A DNA stretch of 64,000 nt from Photorhabdus thracensis (lineage in GTDB: Bacteria; Pseudomonadota; Gammaproteobacteria; Enterobacterales; Enterobacteriaceae): the NCBI RefSeq assembly GCF_001010285.1, contig NZ_CP011104.1:4588001-4652000 (forward strand). Reading direction: 5' to 3'. Position 1 is the stretch's first letter. Every line of letters begins with the position of its first letter. Under the pieces are notes generated by a model that searched no databases, was not told the DNA's origin, and saw only the letters and a program-made list of their open reading frames with translations. A program made the translations under genes and the position numbers. Of the stretch, positions 8,921 to 18,991 are shown piece by piece.

Positions 8921-10278
8921 TTGACCAACTCCTGCTGATAAGCCCGGCTTTTTTCCTCTATCTCATCCCAGGTTTCACTGGTCAGTAAGTCAGCCCAGCG
9001 TTGATACATGCCACGGGCAACAGTTTCGGAAAAAACATAGTTGGTCACGCCTGGAATACCATCATCGCGCACTCTTTCTTGTCCCAGCCTCATTTCCATA
9101 CACAACGGGCTGTTACGGGCTTTGTAGCCTCTGAGTACCTTCTGGATCTCCACCCAATTTTCTGAATCATCCTGTTCGAGAAAACCTGCCGGACCAAATG
9201 CACGGGTTGCACTATTTTCAAAAGCCTCTTTTACCTCTGGAGAAGCCGCTTTGTCTGCAATGCAAAATGCCCATACTTCCACCTGATCTGGTCCGCGTGG
9301 ATGCCATACCCGCATTGTCGCGGTACCGTTAAGCCAGGAGAGTGTTGGGAAAATATTGTTGTGGCCCGCAAGACGCAGTGCCCTGACTTTCCCCAGGCGT
9401 TGCTCTGCTTCGGCGTAGGTTTCACGGTAGTAACGGGCGACGGCGCCATCAACCCAGACATTGGCATCAGGTTTTTCAGTCAGGAAAAATCCACTACCGT
9501 GACCATTTTGAGCAAATTGCACTGCATCTTTTGCCGTTTCCCAGACCGGCCGGGAAGTCTGACCGGCGCCTAACGCTTTTCTATCGTCGCCCTCCTTTAC
9601 AGCTAAAACCTGTACAGCAGAGGCATGACTAAATAAAGCGTGGTATTGATCGCCGGCAAACTGTTCAGCAGGTAATTTCCAGTTACAGTTGATGACCCAC
9701 TTTTGCACACCGCCGATAACTTCTGTTCCTCCCTCGCGACGGTCAAGCACACCATCAAGATACCAGGCCATATCACCAAGATAATCAATCAAGGAGGGTG
9801 CTGTCGTATCCCAGTTACCGAAAATCAAACCCTTATAACTCTCCACACATGGAACTTCCTGAAGTCCCCATTTCTCTTTGCAAAGCCCGTGTGGATAGGC
9901 GCACGATTCCAGTGGAACGTCAACTAATCGCCCATCAACACCGTATGACCAACCGTGATAAGGACAAGTAAACGCACGGGTATTACCACTATCCGCGTAA
10001 CAAACCCGCATTGAGCGGTGACGACATTGATTTAGAAAAGCTTTAACGGAACCCTCTTTCTGCCGGACAACAACAACACTGTCCTCTCCCATATAAGTAT
10101 TAAAAAAATCTCCCGGACGCGGGATTTGGCTATGATGAGCCAAAAAGAGCCAACAACGGCCAAATATTCTTTCGAGTTCTAATTGATAGAGCTCAGGGTC
10201 AATATAAATCTGAGGAGTTACACGACCGGCTCGGGCATCAATCAGGCGGTAAATATCTGAGTTTTTGCTCAATGTCAT
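8917..10278 (-). CDS. hcaE: Phenylpropionate/cinnamate dioxygenase alpha subunit
   Basis: Catalytic subunit that adds both atoms of O2 across the 2,3 positions of 3-phenylpropionate or cinnamate. With ATG at 10278 the protein has 453 residues, equal to E. coli HcaE. Rieske ligands are Cys85, His87, Cys105 and His108 (CRHR, CPYHGW). The mononuclear iron site shows Asp210, His213 and His218 (DQYHALFSH). A longer frame from 10323 adds 15 poorly supported residues; AGGAT precedes the chosen ATG. It is the first gene of the minus-strand operon and diverges from hcaR across about 136 bp. Confidence 0.96.
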   Translation of the reverse strand: MTLSKNSDIYRLIDARAGRVTPQIYIDPELYQLELERIFGRCWLFLAHHSQIPRPGDFFNTYMGEDSVVVVRQKEGSVKAFLNQCRHRSMRVCYADSGNTRAFTCPYHGWSYGVDGRLVDVPLESCAYPHGLCKEKWGLQEVPCVESYKGLIFGNWDTTAPSLIDYLGDMAWYLDGVLDRREGGTEVIGGVQKWVINCNWKLPAEQFAGDQYHALFSHASAVQVLAVKEGDDRKALGAGQTSRPVWETAKDAVQFAQNGHGSGFFLTEKPDANVWVDGAVARYYRETYAEAEQRLGKVRALRLAGHNNIFPTLSWLNGTATMRVWHPRGPDQVEVWAFCIADKAASPEVKEAFENSATRAFGPAGFLEQDDSENWVEIQKVLRGYKARNSPLCMEMRLGQERVRDDGIPGVTNYVFSETVARGMYQRWADLLTSETWDEIEEKSRAYQQELVK

Positions 10279-10414
10279 ATTATTGATCCTCATGTAAATG
10301 AAAAGTTGACTTTTTGCCAACATGCAAAATGAATGCTATTAATAGATTAATAATTTGTGAAATACATTGTTTGTTTAAATTGAGACTTTTTTTCGATATG
10401 TAGAGGAAACGGCA
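10279..10414. promoter_or_regulatory. Divergent hcaE-hcaR control region
   Basis: An AT-rich 136-bp spacer between the catabolic operon and its LysR regulator. This is the classical arrangement in which HcaR binds between the two starts and activates hcaE with its aromatic inducer. I cannot point to a certain T-N11-A operator by eye. Confidence 0.55.
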
Positions 10415-11293
10415 ATGGAATTAAGACACTTACGATACTTTATTGCAGTAGCAGAAGAATTAAACTTTACTAAAGCCGCAAGAAAATTGCATACCGCACA
10501 ACCTTCATTAAGCCAGCAAATAAAAGATTTAGAAGACTATATTGGATCTACATTATTAGAAAGAAATAAACGCAGAGTCTCTTTAACCAAAGCCGGGGAA
10601 GTTTTTCTCCAACAGGCCAGGATTATTCTTGACAATGCAGAGAAAGCAAAAAAAATGGCCCGCAGAGCAGCACAAGAACAAATTGTGCTTACCATTGGAT
10701 TTGTCCCATCAGCAGAAGTTAAGGTATTACCTGAAGTTATTCCAGTGTTTCGTCTTTCTCATCCTGAAGCAAAAATAGAACTTATTAGTTTATTTAATCC
10801 AGGACAAGAAGAGAAATTACTGCAAGGTGACATTGATGTTGCTTTTATGCGCCCGCCAATAAAGAGTGATTCTATTGATTTTAAAGTTATTCTTAATGAA
10901 CCACTGGTAGTACTGATGCCGGCTAATCATAGGCTAAGATACTGTGAGAAAATTTCAGTCGATGACTTACATGGTGAGAACTTTATTATTCCTGATCCAG
11001 CACAATCCGGTATATTACAACAGATTATAGAAAATTATTTTACTGAACATAATGTCTCACCGAATATTATTCAAACAGCTAACAATATGTTATTAATTTT
11101 AAATATGGTCAGCCTGAATTTAGGATGTGCAATAGTACCATTCTATATTACCAGTATCATGACAGATGCTGTTGTTTGCCGGCCATTATCTGGATATTCA
11201 CCGACAATAGAGTTAATAATGGCATGGCGAAAAGACAACACATCAGAATTATTATCACATTTAATAGATATTGTTGAAAATAAATATCTATAG
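10415..11293 (+). CDS. hcaR: LysR-type activator of the hca operon
   Basis: A 292-residue LysR-family regulator. The N-terminal winged helix-turn-helix is clear (MELRHLRYFIAVAEELNFT, KLHTAQPSLSQQIKDLE), followed by the periplasmic-binding-like effector domain from about residue 90. Divergent position next to hcaE and length close to E. coli HcaR (296) support the name. The ATG has AGAGGAAA upstream. It is followed by mhpC 117 bp later, so the plus-strand catabolic genes may be partly co-transcribed with it. Confidence 0.9.
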   Translation: MELRHLRYFIAVAEELNFTKAARKLHTAQPSLSQQIKDLEDYIGSTLLERNKRRVSLTKAGEVFLQQARIILDNAEKAKKMARRAAQEQIVLTIGFVPSAEVKVLPEVIPVFRLSHPEAKIELISLFNPGQEEKLLQGDIDVAFMRPPIKSDSIDFKVILNEPLVVLMPANHRLRYCEKISVDDLHGENFIIPDPAQSGILQQIIENYFTEHNVSPNIIQTANNMLLILNMVSLNLGCAIVPFYITSIMTDAVVCRPLSGYSPTIELIMAWRKDNTSELLSHLIDIVENKYL

Positions 11294-11410
11294 GAATTAA
11301 GTATAATCGTTTTTACATTTCAGATTAGACATATTAAGTATTAGTTAATATTGCTTGATGTCGTTATATTAACATTAAATTAACCTGAAAAAAACAAGGG
11401 AAATATTGTT

Positions 11411-12310
11411 ATGTCAACGACAAACCGTCAACATAAACCTGTACAACCTGAGTTACGATCGCTTTGGTCAGCCATTGCTGGTGGTGAAGTTCATTTGCAC
11501 CATATTAATGTAAAAGGGATAAAAACCCGCGTACTTGAAGCTGGCAGCGGCCCTGAAACCCTGATTTTCTTGCACGGTATTGGTGGTCATCTGGAAGCCT
11601 ATATGCGTAATGTTCTGCCTCATGCTGCACATTTTCGCGTACTGGCAATTGATATGTTAGGACATGGTTTCACTGATAAACCTGTCCGCTCTTATGAAAT
11701 TATCGATTATGTAGAACACTTGCGGGATTTTGTCGAAACATTAAATCTGAAAAAAATTCACCTTTCCGGTGAATCTTTAGGTGGATGGGTCGCCGCCCGC
11801 TTTGCGGCAAAATATCCACGGTATATTCGCCGTCTGGTGCTGAATACCGCAGGAGGTATGATTGCCGATCCAAATGTGATGGAACGCTTGCGCACTCTGA
11901 GCCTGAATGCAGTGAAAAACCCGGATCTGGAAGCCACCCGCAAGCGCCTTGAATTCCTGATGGAAGATCCTGCTATGGTGACAGAAGACCTGGTTGAATC
12001 CCGTTTTGCGATTTATCGTCAGCCAGATATGTTATCTGCAATGGAAAACATTATGTGCCTGCAAGATATGGATACCCGCCTGCGTAATCTTCTGACCGAA
12101 GATGAGCTGGCAAAAATTCAGGCCGAAACGCTGGTGCTATGGACAACTCACGATCCAACTGCCGCGATTTCCGTGGGTCAGCACCTTGCCGCGCTTATCA
12201 AAAACAGCCGTTTTGTCGTAATGGAAAAATGTGGTCACTGGCCTCAATATGAGGATCCAGACACGTTCAATCGAATTCATATCGATTTTCTGCTAAACGG
12301 CAACAAATAA
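11411..12310 (+). CDS. mhpC: 2-hydroxy-6-ketonona-2,4-dienedioate hydrolase
   Basis: Alpha/beta-hydrolase that cleaves the C-C bond of the meta-cleavage product, releasing succinate (or fumarate) and 2-hydroxypenta-2,4-dienoate. The nucleophile elbow GESLGGW lies near residue 120, the oxyanion-side motif LHGIGGH near residue 55, and the catalytic His in KCGHWPQYEDP near the C-terminus. It has 299 residues, about ten more at the N-terminus than the E. coli protein. It follows mhpB in the pathway and precedes mhpD in the operon. Confidence 0.93.
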   Translation: MSTTNRQHKPVQPELRSLWSAIAGGEVHLHHINVKGIKTRVLEAGSGPETLIFLHGIGGHLEAYMRNVLPHAAHFRVLAIDMLGHGFTDKPVRSYEIIDYVEHLRDFVETLNLKKIHLSGESLGGWVAARFAAKYPRYIRRLVLNTAGGMIADPNVMERLRTLSLNAVKNPDLEATRKRLEFLMEDPAMVTEDLVESRFAIYRQPDMLSAMENIMCLQDMDTRLRNLLTEDELAKIQAETLVLWTTHDPTAAISVGQHLAALIKNSRFVVMEKCGHWPQYEDPDTFNRIHIDFLLNGNK

Positions 12311-12326
12311 TGTCACTTGCAGATGA

Positions 12327-12354
12327 GTGATATTCCTCCCGGAATATCACTTTT
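12327..12354 (+). terminator. Hairpin between mhpC and mhpD
   Basis: A perfect 10-bp stem (GTGATATTCC / GGAATATCAC) with loop TCCC, followed by TTTTAT. It resembles an intrinsic terminator or processing hairpin inside the operon and could reduce mhpD expression relative to mhpC. Because it falls in front of the ATG at 12380, it argues against the longer mhpD frame beginning at TTG 12317. Confidence 0.6.
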
Positions 12355-12379
12355 ATCGCCTGATCAGGAGCAACAACCA

Positions 12380-13162
12380 ATGAATAATGTGATAAACCAT
12401 ATTGGCGAAAAATTGTTTCAATCATGGCGGAGTCATCAAGCCATCAACCCGATTTCTGATGAATATCCAAAACTGACATTACACGATGCTTATCTCATCC
12501 AGCAAAAAGTTATTGCCCGCCGTCTGGAAACAACCGATGAACGAATTATCGGTAAGAAAATTGGTATCACCAGCCAGGCAGTGATGGATATATTGGACGT
12601 AGATCAGCCAGACTTTGGCATTCTCACCTCAGATATGTATTACGAAAATAATGCCACTGTGCCCATTGAACAGTTAATTGCGCCGAAGGCTGAAGGTGAA
12701 ATTGGCTTTATCCTGAAACGCAATTTGCGTGGTCCAGGCATTACCGCGGAAGATGTACTGCAAGCAACAGCTTATGTTGTACCCTGTATCGAAATCGTCG
12801 ATTCCCGTATCCGTGATTGGAAAATAAAAATCACGGATACGGTTGCTGATAATGCCTCATCAGGTTTATTTGTTATTGGTGACGGTACCCGTCTGCCATC
12901 AGAAATTGATTTGGCTGCCGTTACCATGACACTGGAAAAGAACGGCAAACTGATTGATACCGGCATAGGTGCAGCCGCATTTGGGCACCCTGCCAACGCC
13001 GTTGCCTGGTTGGCGAATATGCTGGGAACGCTGGATACGACGCTACGCCAGGGAGAAATTATTCTTTCCGGTTCCCTTGCCACAATGGTACCGGTTAATG
13101 CCGGTGATCAATTGAAAATCAACTTATTGGGCCTGGGATCTGCCAGAATAAATTTCGCCTGA
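12380..13162 (+). CDS. mhpD: 2-keto-4-pentenoate hydratase
   Basis: Fumarylacetoacetate-hydrolase-fold hydratase turning 2-hydroxypentadienoate into 4-hydroxy-2-oxopentanoate. Family stretches are [60 protein letters not shown] and [13 protein letters not shown]. The start is set at ATG 12380, ten bases after AGGAG; a TTG frame from 12317 would read through a hairpin. The result is 260 residues, close to E. coli MhpD (269). The 3' end overlaps the convergent psuG-like gene by 39 bp. No mhpE or mhpF follows. Confidence 0.92.
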   Translation: MNNVINHIGEKLFQSWRSHQAINPISDEYPKLTLHDAYLIQQKVIARRLETTDERIIGKKIGITSQAVMDILDVDQPDFGILTSDMYYENNATVPIEQLIAPKAEGEIGFILKRNLRGPGITAEDVLQATAYVVPCIEIVDSRIRDWKIKITDTVADNASSGLFVIGDGTRLPSEIDLAAVTMTLEKNGKLIDTGIGAAAFGHPANAVAWLANMLGTLDTTLRQGEIILSGSLATMVPVNAGDQLKINLLGLGSARINFA

Positions 13163-14089
13163 AAATTTATGAATGGCGTGGGCCACCGCCAACTTTCCAG
13201 CAACATTTGCTGTATTAACTAATACAGCCATATTAGCTTTCGCCGAGATCCCATTGGTTTCTCGGTCAATCATTCTCATCAGATACTTTGTCAACGAATT
13301 ACCAACAATATTATTCCTCTTAGCCTCTAATACCGCACCTTGTATAATCATATCAATCTTTTGACTATCTATCGCATCCTCTGGCTTGGTTGGTGTCGTA
13401 ATTAATATCCCTTTCCCTCCCGGCAACATCCAATTTATTTCAATCGCTTTGGCAATTACGGCTGGATCATCAAGACGTTGTGGACTTTTGAATCCGCTGG
13501 AACGACAGTAGAATGCAGGAAAATCATCCGACTGATAGGATATGATTGGCACATTCCATGTCTCCAGAAATTCCAATGTTAATCCAATATCGAGGATATT
13601 TTTTGCGCCAGCACAGACCACGGCAACACGGGAACGCGTTAACTGAGTCAAGTCTGCTGATATATCCATACTCGTCTCTGCACCTCGATGTACTCCACCA
13701 ATCCCCGCAGAACAGAAGAATTTAATACCCGCTATTTCTGCTGCAAGTATTGACGATGCCACTGTTGTCGCCCCCATCCCGCCACTCGCTAACACGACCG
13801 GAATATCCCGACTCGTGACCTTTGGAACATGAGATGCGGTAGCAAATTTCTCAATTTGTTTATCTGACATCCCAATCAGAAATTCACCATTATCTATTCC
13901 TATCGTTGCGGGAACTGCCCCACTTTCACGAACAGCCTGCTCAACATTCTTAGCTGTTGTGACATTATCAGGGTAATCCAAGCCATGTGTAATCACATTG
14001 GATTCCAGAGCAACAACAGGTTTTCCTGATTCAAGTGCCTCTTTTACTTCACCGCTGAATTTAAGTGGAACACTATGACTGATATTCAT
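13124..14089 (-). CDS. Pseudouridine-5'-phosphate glycosidase family protein (IndA/PsuG-like C-glycosynthase)
   Basis: A 321-residue member of the PsuG family, which reversibly makes or breaks the C-C glycosidic bond between uracil and ribose 5-phosphate. Expected active-site positions are kept: Glu29 in [10 protein letters not shown], Lys90 in VPKVTSRD, the [14 protein letters not shown] block and Lys163 in [11 protein letters not shown]. No psuK kinase or psuT transporter is adjacent, unlike catabolic loci. It lies 120 bp downstream of an indigoidine-type NRPS, where IndA proteins (minimycin MinB) are found and are known or proposed to join the NRPS-derived heterocycle to ribose 5-phosphate. 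A C-nucleoside biosynthetic role is therefore more likely than pseudouridine breakdown. Confidence 0.88.
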   Translation of the reverse strand: MNISHSVPLKFSGEVKEALESGKPVVALESNVITHGLDYPDNVTTAKNVEQAVRESGAVPATIGIDNGEFLIGMSDKQIEKFATASHVPKVTSRDIPVVLASGGMGATTVASSILAAEIAGIKFFCSAGIGGVHRGAETSMDISADLTQLTRSRVAVVCAGAKNILDIGLTLEFLETWNVPIISYQSDDFPAFYCRSSGFKSPQRLDDPAVIAKAIEINWMLPGGKGILITTPTKPEDAIDSQKIDMIIQGAVLEAKRNNIVGNSLTKYLMRMIDRETNGISAKANMAVLVNTANVAGKLAVAHAIHKFSGEIYSGRSQAQ

Positions 14090-14209
14090 GTTATATACCT
14101 TTTCATTCTCTTGATATTATCTACTAAACATAACATTAGAGATAATATATCTATTAATATATACTTAATTGAATCTTACGGGTTGTATTTATTACTGATA
14201 ATTTAAAAA

Positions 14210-17200
14210 CTAGATTATTTTCTCAATCTCAGTCACACCTTCATTTTCCAACAGTTGATAGTGATCCGATATCAATTCAATTATTTTAGGTGGTGTTGAT
14301 GAAAACACACCAGATTTTTCAATAAATGAATCATTATCTTTATTCGCCTTGAGAATAGTTATAGGTGCCTTTAAATATCTGTGATCAAGCTCATCAAAAC
14401 TGTACTTGAAATCATAAGTCAAAGTCACAATCCTAACGATACGTTTTACTAATGATAGCTCCAAGTTTTTAAAGCGGCTACATATAAAGTTAATAAATGT
14501 CGCTTCACTATTCACCTGCTCTAAGCAAGTTTTAACCATTGGACTACTGATTGAACGAGCAAATACAGAAAAAAGTATTTGAACAAAAGCCGGATTAGTA
14601 AATTCAGCTCCCTCATCATGATATTTCTCTTGTTTCATATGAAGATAAGGCGATCCCGGCGCCAGCAAGTTCAACGCCTTAACTTCTTCTCCAGCTTGTT
14701 CAAGCTGGTACGCAGCCTCAAATGCTACCCGGGCACCAAATGAATATCCCCATAATGTATAGGGCCCTTCTGGCTGTATTTTCTTTATCTCTTTAATATC
14801 TTCCTCTGCCATTTTCTGGATAGAAGAAAACGGTATTTCACTCTCGTTTATCCCATATGCCTGTATTCCATAAAATGCCCTGTCGGGAACCACTTTATTA
14901 GCCAGCAATCTCAAACTCATAGGATATCCGCCCAAACCCGGCCAACAGTAAATTGGGTCCTTGCTTGCCTGATTCAATAAAAGTAATCTTGATATTATTT
15001 TAGCATCGGCTTGCTCAATCCATTTAGCCAATTCTTCTATATTGGGAGATTGAAAAAGTATTTGTAGCGGAAAACGAATATTAAAGACCCCATTGATCTT
15101 ATTAACCATAGCAACGGCCATCAAAGAATTACCTCCACTCTCGAAGAAATCATCGTGTGCAGATACTGAATCCCATTTCATCACTTCCATCCAAATTTTT
15201 CCAAGCCTCAATTCAGTATCTGTCCGTAATGGCACTAATGGTCTCTGTGTTGAAATATCCTCCACTGCTTTAGATTTTGACAAAGACTGGTAATCCACTT
15301 TTCCATTGGCTGTCAAAGGTAATTTATCGAAAACTAATACCTTATTTGGAATCATATATTGAGGGAGTTGCTGATGAAGATCATCTTTAATGATCTCAAC
15401 TGGCCCTTTCATATGAACAACATCTTCTTTCATACCTTCACAAGTATATTGCTCTTGGCTAATACTCCCACCTATACAGAAATAAAATGCTGCCATAGGT
15501 CTATCAAGCGTATTAAGAATAGATCGCATCCTTTTCGCCGAAGGTAAATCGTTATTGCTCTCTGAGCTGTAACCAGATGACATTAATCCAATACACAATT
15601 GATTACTTTGCAACGCATGTAATCGACGACCCAGTGTAATATAATAATGCCATTCAGGGACACCACGTGGAATAATTGACACCCCAAAATTGGAACGATC
15701 ATAAACTTGCTGATTAATCGCGATAACATCCTTTTTCCGAACAATATCATCACTTACTCGCACAAATTCCCCGTTAGAAAAGTGATATAAACCACATGGC
15801 ATCTCAGGTATTTTATTGGCATGTGTTTGCAAATAAAGATCGGTATCAAATGGTGGTAATCTATTTTCATAGTTACAGATCTCAAATGCACCAAGGTAAT
15901 AATCCTGAATATTACCATCATACCAATCAGGACATTCAGCTTGATATTCACTTTCACCAAGCCCCAAACCGATTTCCGGTAATATGTCGTCAAAGAGCCC
16001 CATCATATGACCCACTTCCATTTTCAGAACTTCTTGTATGTTGTTCTTATAAACGGGCTCAATGGCTTCATGCTTTCCAATAAAATGTACTTTTATCGTT
16101 GGTTTTTTCCGACGACTCAATGTTGAAATTTTTATTAACTTATGAGTCACGGGATGATAATAGTAAATCCCCGCATCCAAACCGAGAACATGATGCAATT
16201 CAAAATACATTTGAGTCGCATAGAGAGCACCCGGTGAAGCATAGGCATATTTTGGCAATAAACGTTGATGACTGGTAAATTGACCAAAATAACGCAATAC
16301 ATAGCCGAAATCCTTAAGTGTTAAATTACTCAGTGGCAAAGAGAAAATTTCACTCGGCTGAGGAATTGTCAGCAATGCTTTTAGTTGCTCTACCGTTATT
16401 TCTGTCCCTTCAAAATAGCGATATGTCTTGCGCCCAAATGCATATTCTCTTTGTTTTATCTCTCCTTCTTTATAAGGCAGTAAGATTACAGGACGATTCT
16501 CACACAATTCTTCACTTCGACAACCAGAATTAGAAAGTTGAGCTTTCACCTGTAGTTTATTGGCTTTTGATTTGTGATGTGAGCTATTATTACCTTGATC
16601 CATCAGCGCAGCTTCTCTCTCATCCAATTCCACACATGCTATGAGATTTTGGAAACCCGTTCTGGCATCTTTCTTAATTAACATTGCCGCCGTCTTTATC
16701 CAGCTATGTTCTTCAATCGCATGACGTATTTCATCAAGCTCAATACGATAACCTCGTAACTTGACCTGGCTATCAACCCGACCAACAAAATAAGTATTAC
16801 CATCGGCCCCTCTGGTCACGAGATCTCCCGTTCGATATAACCACGGGTATTTAGTTTCGGATGCAAGATGATTATAAATAAATTTATCTTTTGTCATTTC
16901 TGGCTTATGCAAATAGCCACGTGCTAACTGAATACCCGAAATATAAAGCTCGCCAATTTCTCCCACCGCCACAGGTAATCTATTCTTATCAAGAACGTAG
17001 TATTCTGTATTATCTACAGGTATACCAATTGAAATAGATGTTTGATAATTTGGCAAAGTTTCATTTGTCACCCGGAAATAGGATGAATTAATCGTACATT
17101 CTGTTGGACCATATAAATTGATTAATTCACAGTGAGTAAAGCTATTCAAAAATTGAGCGGCTAATTTGGTTGTCAGCGCCTCTCCTCCACTGAATACTTG

Positions 17201-18064
17201 AGTCAGTGATAAGCAATCCAAAAAATTAGGATTATCTAGTAACGCTTGCAGTAAAGTAGGAACACATTGCAAAGTCGTCACTTGATGTTGAAGAATTGTT
17301 TTAATAATCGCATCTGGATCGCGATAGCATCCTACAGGGCCAATAATCACTTGGACACCTATTGCAGGCGCTAAAATTTCCCATTGTGCAGCATCAAAAC
17401 TCATTGGCGTTTTCTGCAAAATTCGAGAGTGCTTCCCTAAGCTGAACGCTTTTGCAAGAAATCTCATTTGATTCACAATACTGTGATGCTCAATCATAAC
17501 TCCCTTTGGTTTACCCGTACTACCCGAAGTATAAATAATATAAGCCAGGCTGGTTGGGTTGGGAACTCGATCCGTATTTAGAATATCTTCTATTGTTCTT
17601 GTTTTTATCGTCAGAGCGACATCTTCCGGTGTTATAATTAATACTGATTTTGGTGCAATGTTCTGCAACTGTTCTTTTAAATTCGATTGGGTAAAAATCA
17701 CATCAATGCCAGAATCTTCTATCATATATTTTAGGCGCTCAGCTGGATAGTCAGGCGATAAAGGCAAATAGGCTTTATTCGCTGATAAAATACCCCACGC
17801 ACCACAAATTAAATCTATAGAAGGATCACAAAAAAGCCCAATACCCACTGAATTTTTTGAGCTCATTTCTGATAGACAATATCCAATCTCTTTCACTTTA
17901 AAATAGAAATCAGCGTAATTAAGCGATTGTTCTTTATCAATAACAACATATCCATCTGCCTGGCGCTTTAGTTGACTTTCAAGCATATCCATCAATGTTA
18001 TTGCGTCTTCTTTAAGGCAAACATCAGTGATTAAATCACATTGTTTAATATTATTTTCTAACAT
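14210..18064 (-). CDS. indC: Indigoidine-synthase-type NRPS (A-Ox-T-TE)
   Basis: A single-module non-ribosomal peptide synthetase of 1284 residues. The adenylation domain runs about 15-480: TSGSTGKPKG at 179-188, FDAAQWE at 223-229, LYGPTE near 317, YRTGDL at 410-415 and GRVDSQVKLRGYRIELDEI at 428-446. A flavin oxidase domain (about 510-880, nitroreductase/McbC-like) is inserted between A8 and A10, and A resumes with LPLTANGKVDY near 916. The carrier domain has Ser980 in FFESGGNSLMA. The thioesterase has Ser1108 in GYSFG and His1268 in SDHYQ. This architecture is specific to enzymes that cyclise and oxidise L-glutamine to the indigoidine monomer. Photorhabdus has a known cryptic indigoidine synthase. 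Neighbouring genes suggest the monomer may go to a C-nucleoside instead. Confidence 0.95.
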   Translation of the reverse strand: MLENNIKQCDLITDVCLKEDAITLMDMLESQLKRQADGYVVIDKEQSLNYADFYFKVKEIGYCLSEMSSKNSVGIGLFCDPSIDLICGAWGILSANKAYLPLSPDYPAERLKYMIEDSGIDVIFTQSNLKEQLQNIAPKSVLIITPEDVALTIKTRTIEDILNTDRVPNPTSLAYIIYTSGSTGKPKGVMIEHHSIVNQMRFLAKAFSLGKHSRILQKTPMSFDAAQWEILAPAIGVQVIIGPVGCYRDPDAIIKTILQHQVTTLQCVPTLLQALLDNPNFLDCLSLTQVFSGGEALTTKLAAQFLNSFTHCELINLYGPTECTINSSYFRVTNETLPNYQTSISIGIPVDNTEYYVLDKNRLPVAVGEIGELYISGIQLARGYLHKPEMTKDKFIYNHLASETKYPWLYRTGDLVTRGADGNTYFVGRVDSQVKLRGYRIELDEIRHAIEEHSWIKTAAMLIKKDARTGFQNLIACVELDEREAALMDQGNNSSHHKSKANKLQVKAQLSNSGCRSEELCENRPVILLPYKEGEIKQREYAFGRKTYRYFEGTEITVEQLKALLTIPQPSEIFSLPLSNLTLKDFGYVLRYFGQFTSHQRLLPKYAYASPGALYATQMYFELHHVLGLDAGIYYYHPVTHKLIKISTLSRRKKPTIKVHFIGKHEAIEPVYKNNIQEVLKMEVGHMMGLFDDILPEIGLGLGESEYQAECPDWYDGNIQDYYLGAFEICNYENRLPPFDTDLYLQTHANKIPEMPCGLYHFSNGEFVRVSDDIVRKKDVIAINQQVYDRSNFGVSIIPRGVPEWHYYITLGRRLHALQSNQLCIGLMSSGYSSESNNDLPSAKRMRSILNTLDRPMAAFYFCIGGSISQEQYTCEGMKEDVVHMKGPVEIIKDDLHQQLPQYMIPNKVLVFDKLPLTANGKVDYQSLSKSKAVEDISTQRPLVPLRTDTELRLGKIWMEVMKWDSVSAHDDFFESGGNSLMAVAMVNKINGVFNIRFPLQILFQSPNIEELAKWIEQADAKIISRLLLLNQASKDPIYCWPGLGGYPMSLRLLANKVVPDRAFYGIQAYGINESEIPFSSIQKMAEEDIKEIKKIQPEGPYTLWGYSFGARVAFEAAYQLEQAGEEVKALNLLAPGSPYLHMKQEKYHDEGAEFTNPAFVQILFSVFARSISSPMVKTCLEQVNSEATFINFICSRFKNLELSLVKRIVRIVTLTYDFKYSFDELDHRYLKAPITILKANKDNDSFIEKSGVFSSTPPKIIELISDHYQLLENEGVTEIEKII

Positions 18065-18541
18065 TTTCAGTTACTTTATATAATAATGAAGTAAATATCG
18101 CCGTAGTTAAAAATGACATTTTATCTACGAAATTATAAGTGTCTTTTTGATCATAATTGATGACTTATATTTTATTAAAATCATTCAATTAATTAAATTC
18201 AACAAAGACACACTCTTCGAGGCAAATGAATATCCTTGCCAATTACTATAAGTAATCTGGCATTCGTATAAGATAATACCTTAAAGATTATCTAAAAAAT
18301 TAATTTATTAGATGATGAAATCAAAAAATTTAAATTATGATTATTCAATATTCTCCGTAAATAAAACGGTTATTATTCTCCCCGGTAATTCTGAATCATT
18401 TATACCCTTCATCTTTCAAGTTGCTGCTTTGTTGGCTGCGTTCACTTGCCGCCGCGCTGCAACTTGAAATCTATTGGGTATATTTGTAATTTCGTGATAA
18501 GATTCATCTATCAAAATGCACCTCATCACGATATAGAATTA
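18065..18541. other. AT-rich leader of the NRPS gene with a dispersed repeat
   Basis: 477 bp without a gene. The first 320 bp are very AT-rich and must hold the promoter and leader of the NRPS gene. A palindromic repeat at 18401-18482 follows. The gap separates the psuG-NRPS pair from the other six to seven genes, so two transcription units are likely. Confidence 0.6.
18401..18482. repeat. Palindromic dispersed repeat, short form
   Basis: An ERIC/MITE-like element with ends TATACCC and GGGTATA. Inside, TTTCAAGTTGC and GCAACTTGAAA are inverted and flank a GC-rich centre (TGGCTGCGTTCACTTGCCG). The same family, longer and inverted, occurs at 50638-50753, sharing GCAGCCAACAAAGC, GCAACTTGAAAGAT and GGGTATA when read on the opposite strand. 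It appears to be an internally shortened copy. Confidence 0.8.
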
Positions 18542-18943
18542 TCAATCAATTAATTCATTGTTCTTTAAATATTCCAATATTAATTGAGAGACAAGAGAAC
18601 ACCTTTCCTTCTCGTCATAGTTCATCCATGCTATTTTCTCAATCTCCGATGACGCTCGTATCTCTCCTTTAAATTCAGATTGATAACAAATCACTTTCAC
18701 AATAATACCTTCAGATGCTTTATCTGCCTGCGCATCAAATGTTTTTACATAGTTAATTGTATCGGTGAGGATTGAAATAGAAAGTTCTTCTTTTATTTCT
18801 CTAACTAAAGCATCTTTATCTTCTTCTCCGACTTCTCTTTTACCTCCTGGAATATAATACAGTTCTTTACCTTTAGATTTTGTCATTAATAATTTTCTGT
18901 CTTTAATACAAATCCAAGCTAATTTATCTATTATATAACTCAT
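18542..18943 (-). CDS. Nudix hydrolase in the C-nucleoside/indigoidine locus
   Basis: A small Nudix hydrolase of 133 residues from ATG 18943, which has GGAG six bases upstream; ATGs at 18946 and 18955 are less well placed. The Nudix box reads GKREVGEEDKDALVREIKEE followed by LSI, matching GX5EX7REUXEEXGU except Ser for the last Gly. The family cleaves nucleoside diphosphates linked to another moiety, including unwanted nucleoside triphosphates. It is the last gene of the UPRT-to-Nudix unit, so a role in destroying toxic nucleotide forms of the product is an inference worth testing. Substrate unknown. Confidence 0.85.
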   Translation of the reverse strand: MSYIIDKLAWICIKDRKLLMTKSKGKELYYIPGGKREVGEEDKDALVREIKEELSISILTDTINYVKTFDAQADKASEGIIVKVICYQSEFKGEIRASSEIEKIAWMNYDEKERCSLVSQLILEYLKNNELID

Positions 18944-18991
18944 CATTATCTCCATTAAACAATATTTTAATAAAACAATAGAGCCAGTTTA

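Noticed and set aside
10279-10414. CRP site in the hcaE-hcaR spacer (TTTGTGAAATACATTG)
   Set aside because: Only one half-site fits; the other half is poor.
12317-12379. Longer N-terminus for MhpD from TTG 12317
   Set aside because: It crosses a perfect hairpin, has no ribosome site, and the ATG at 12380 has AGGAG and gives the family length.
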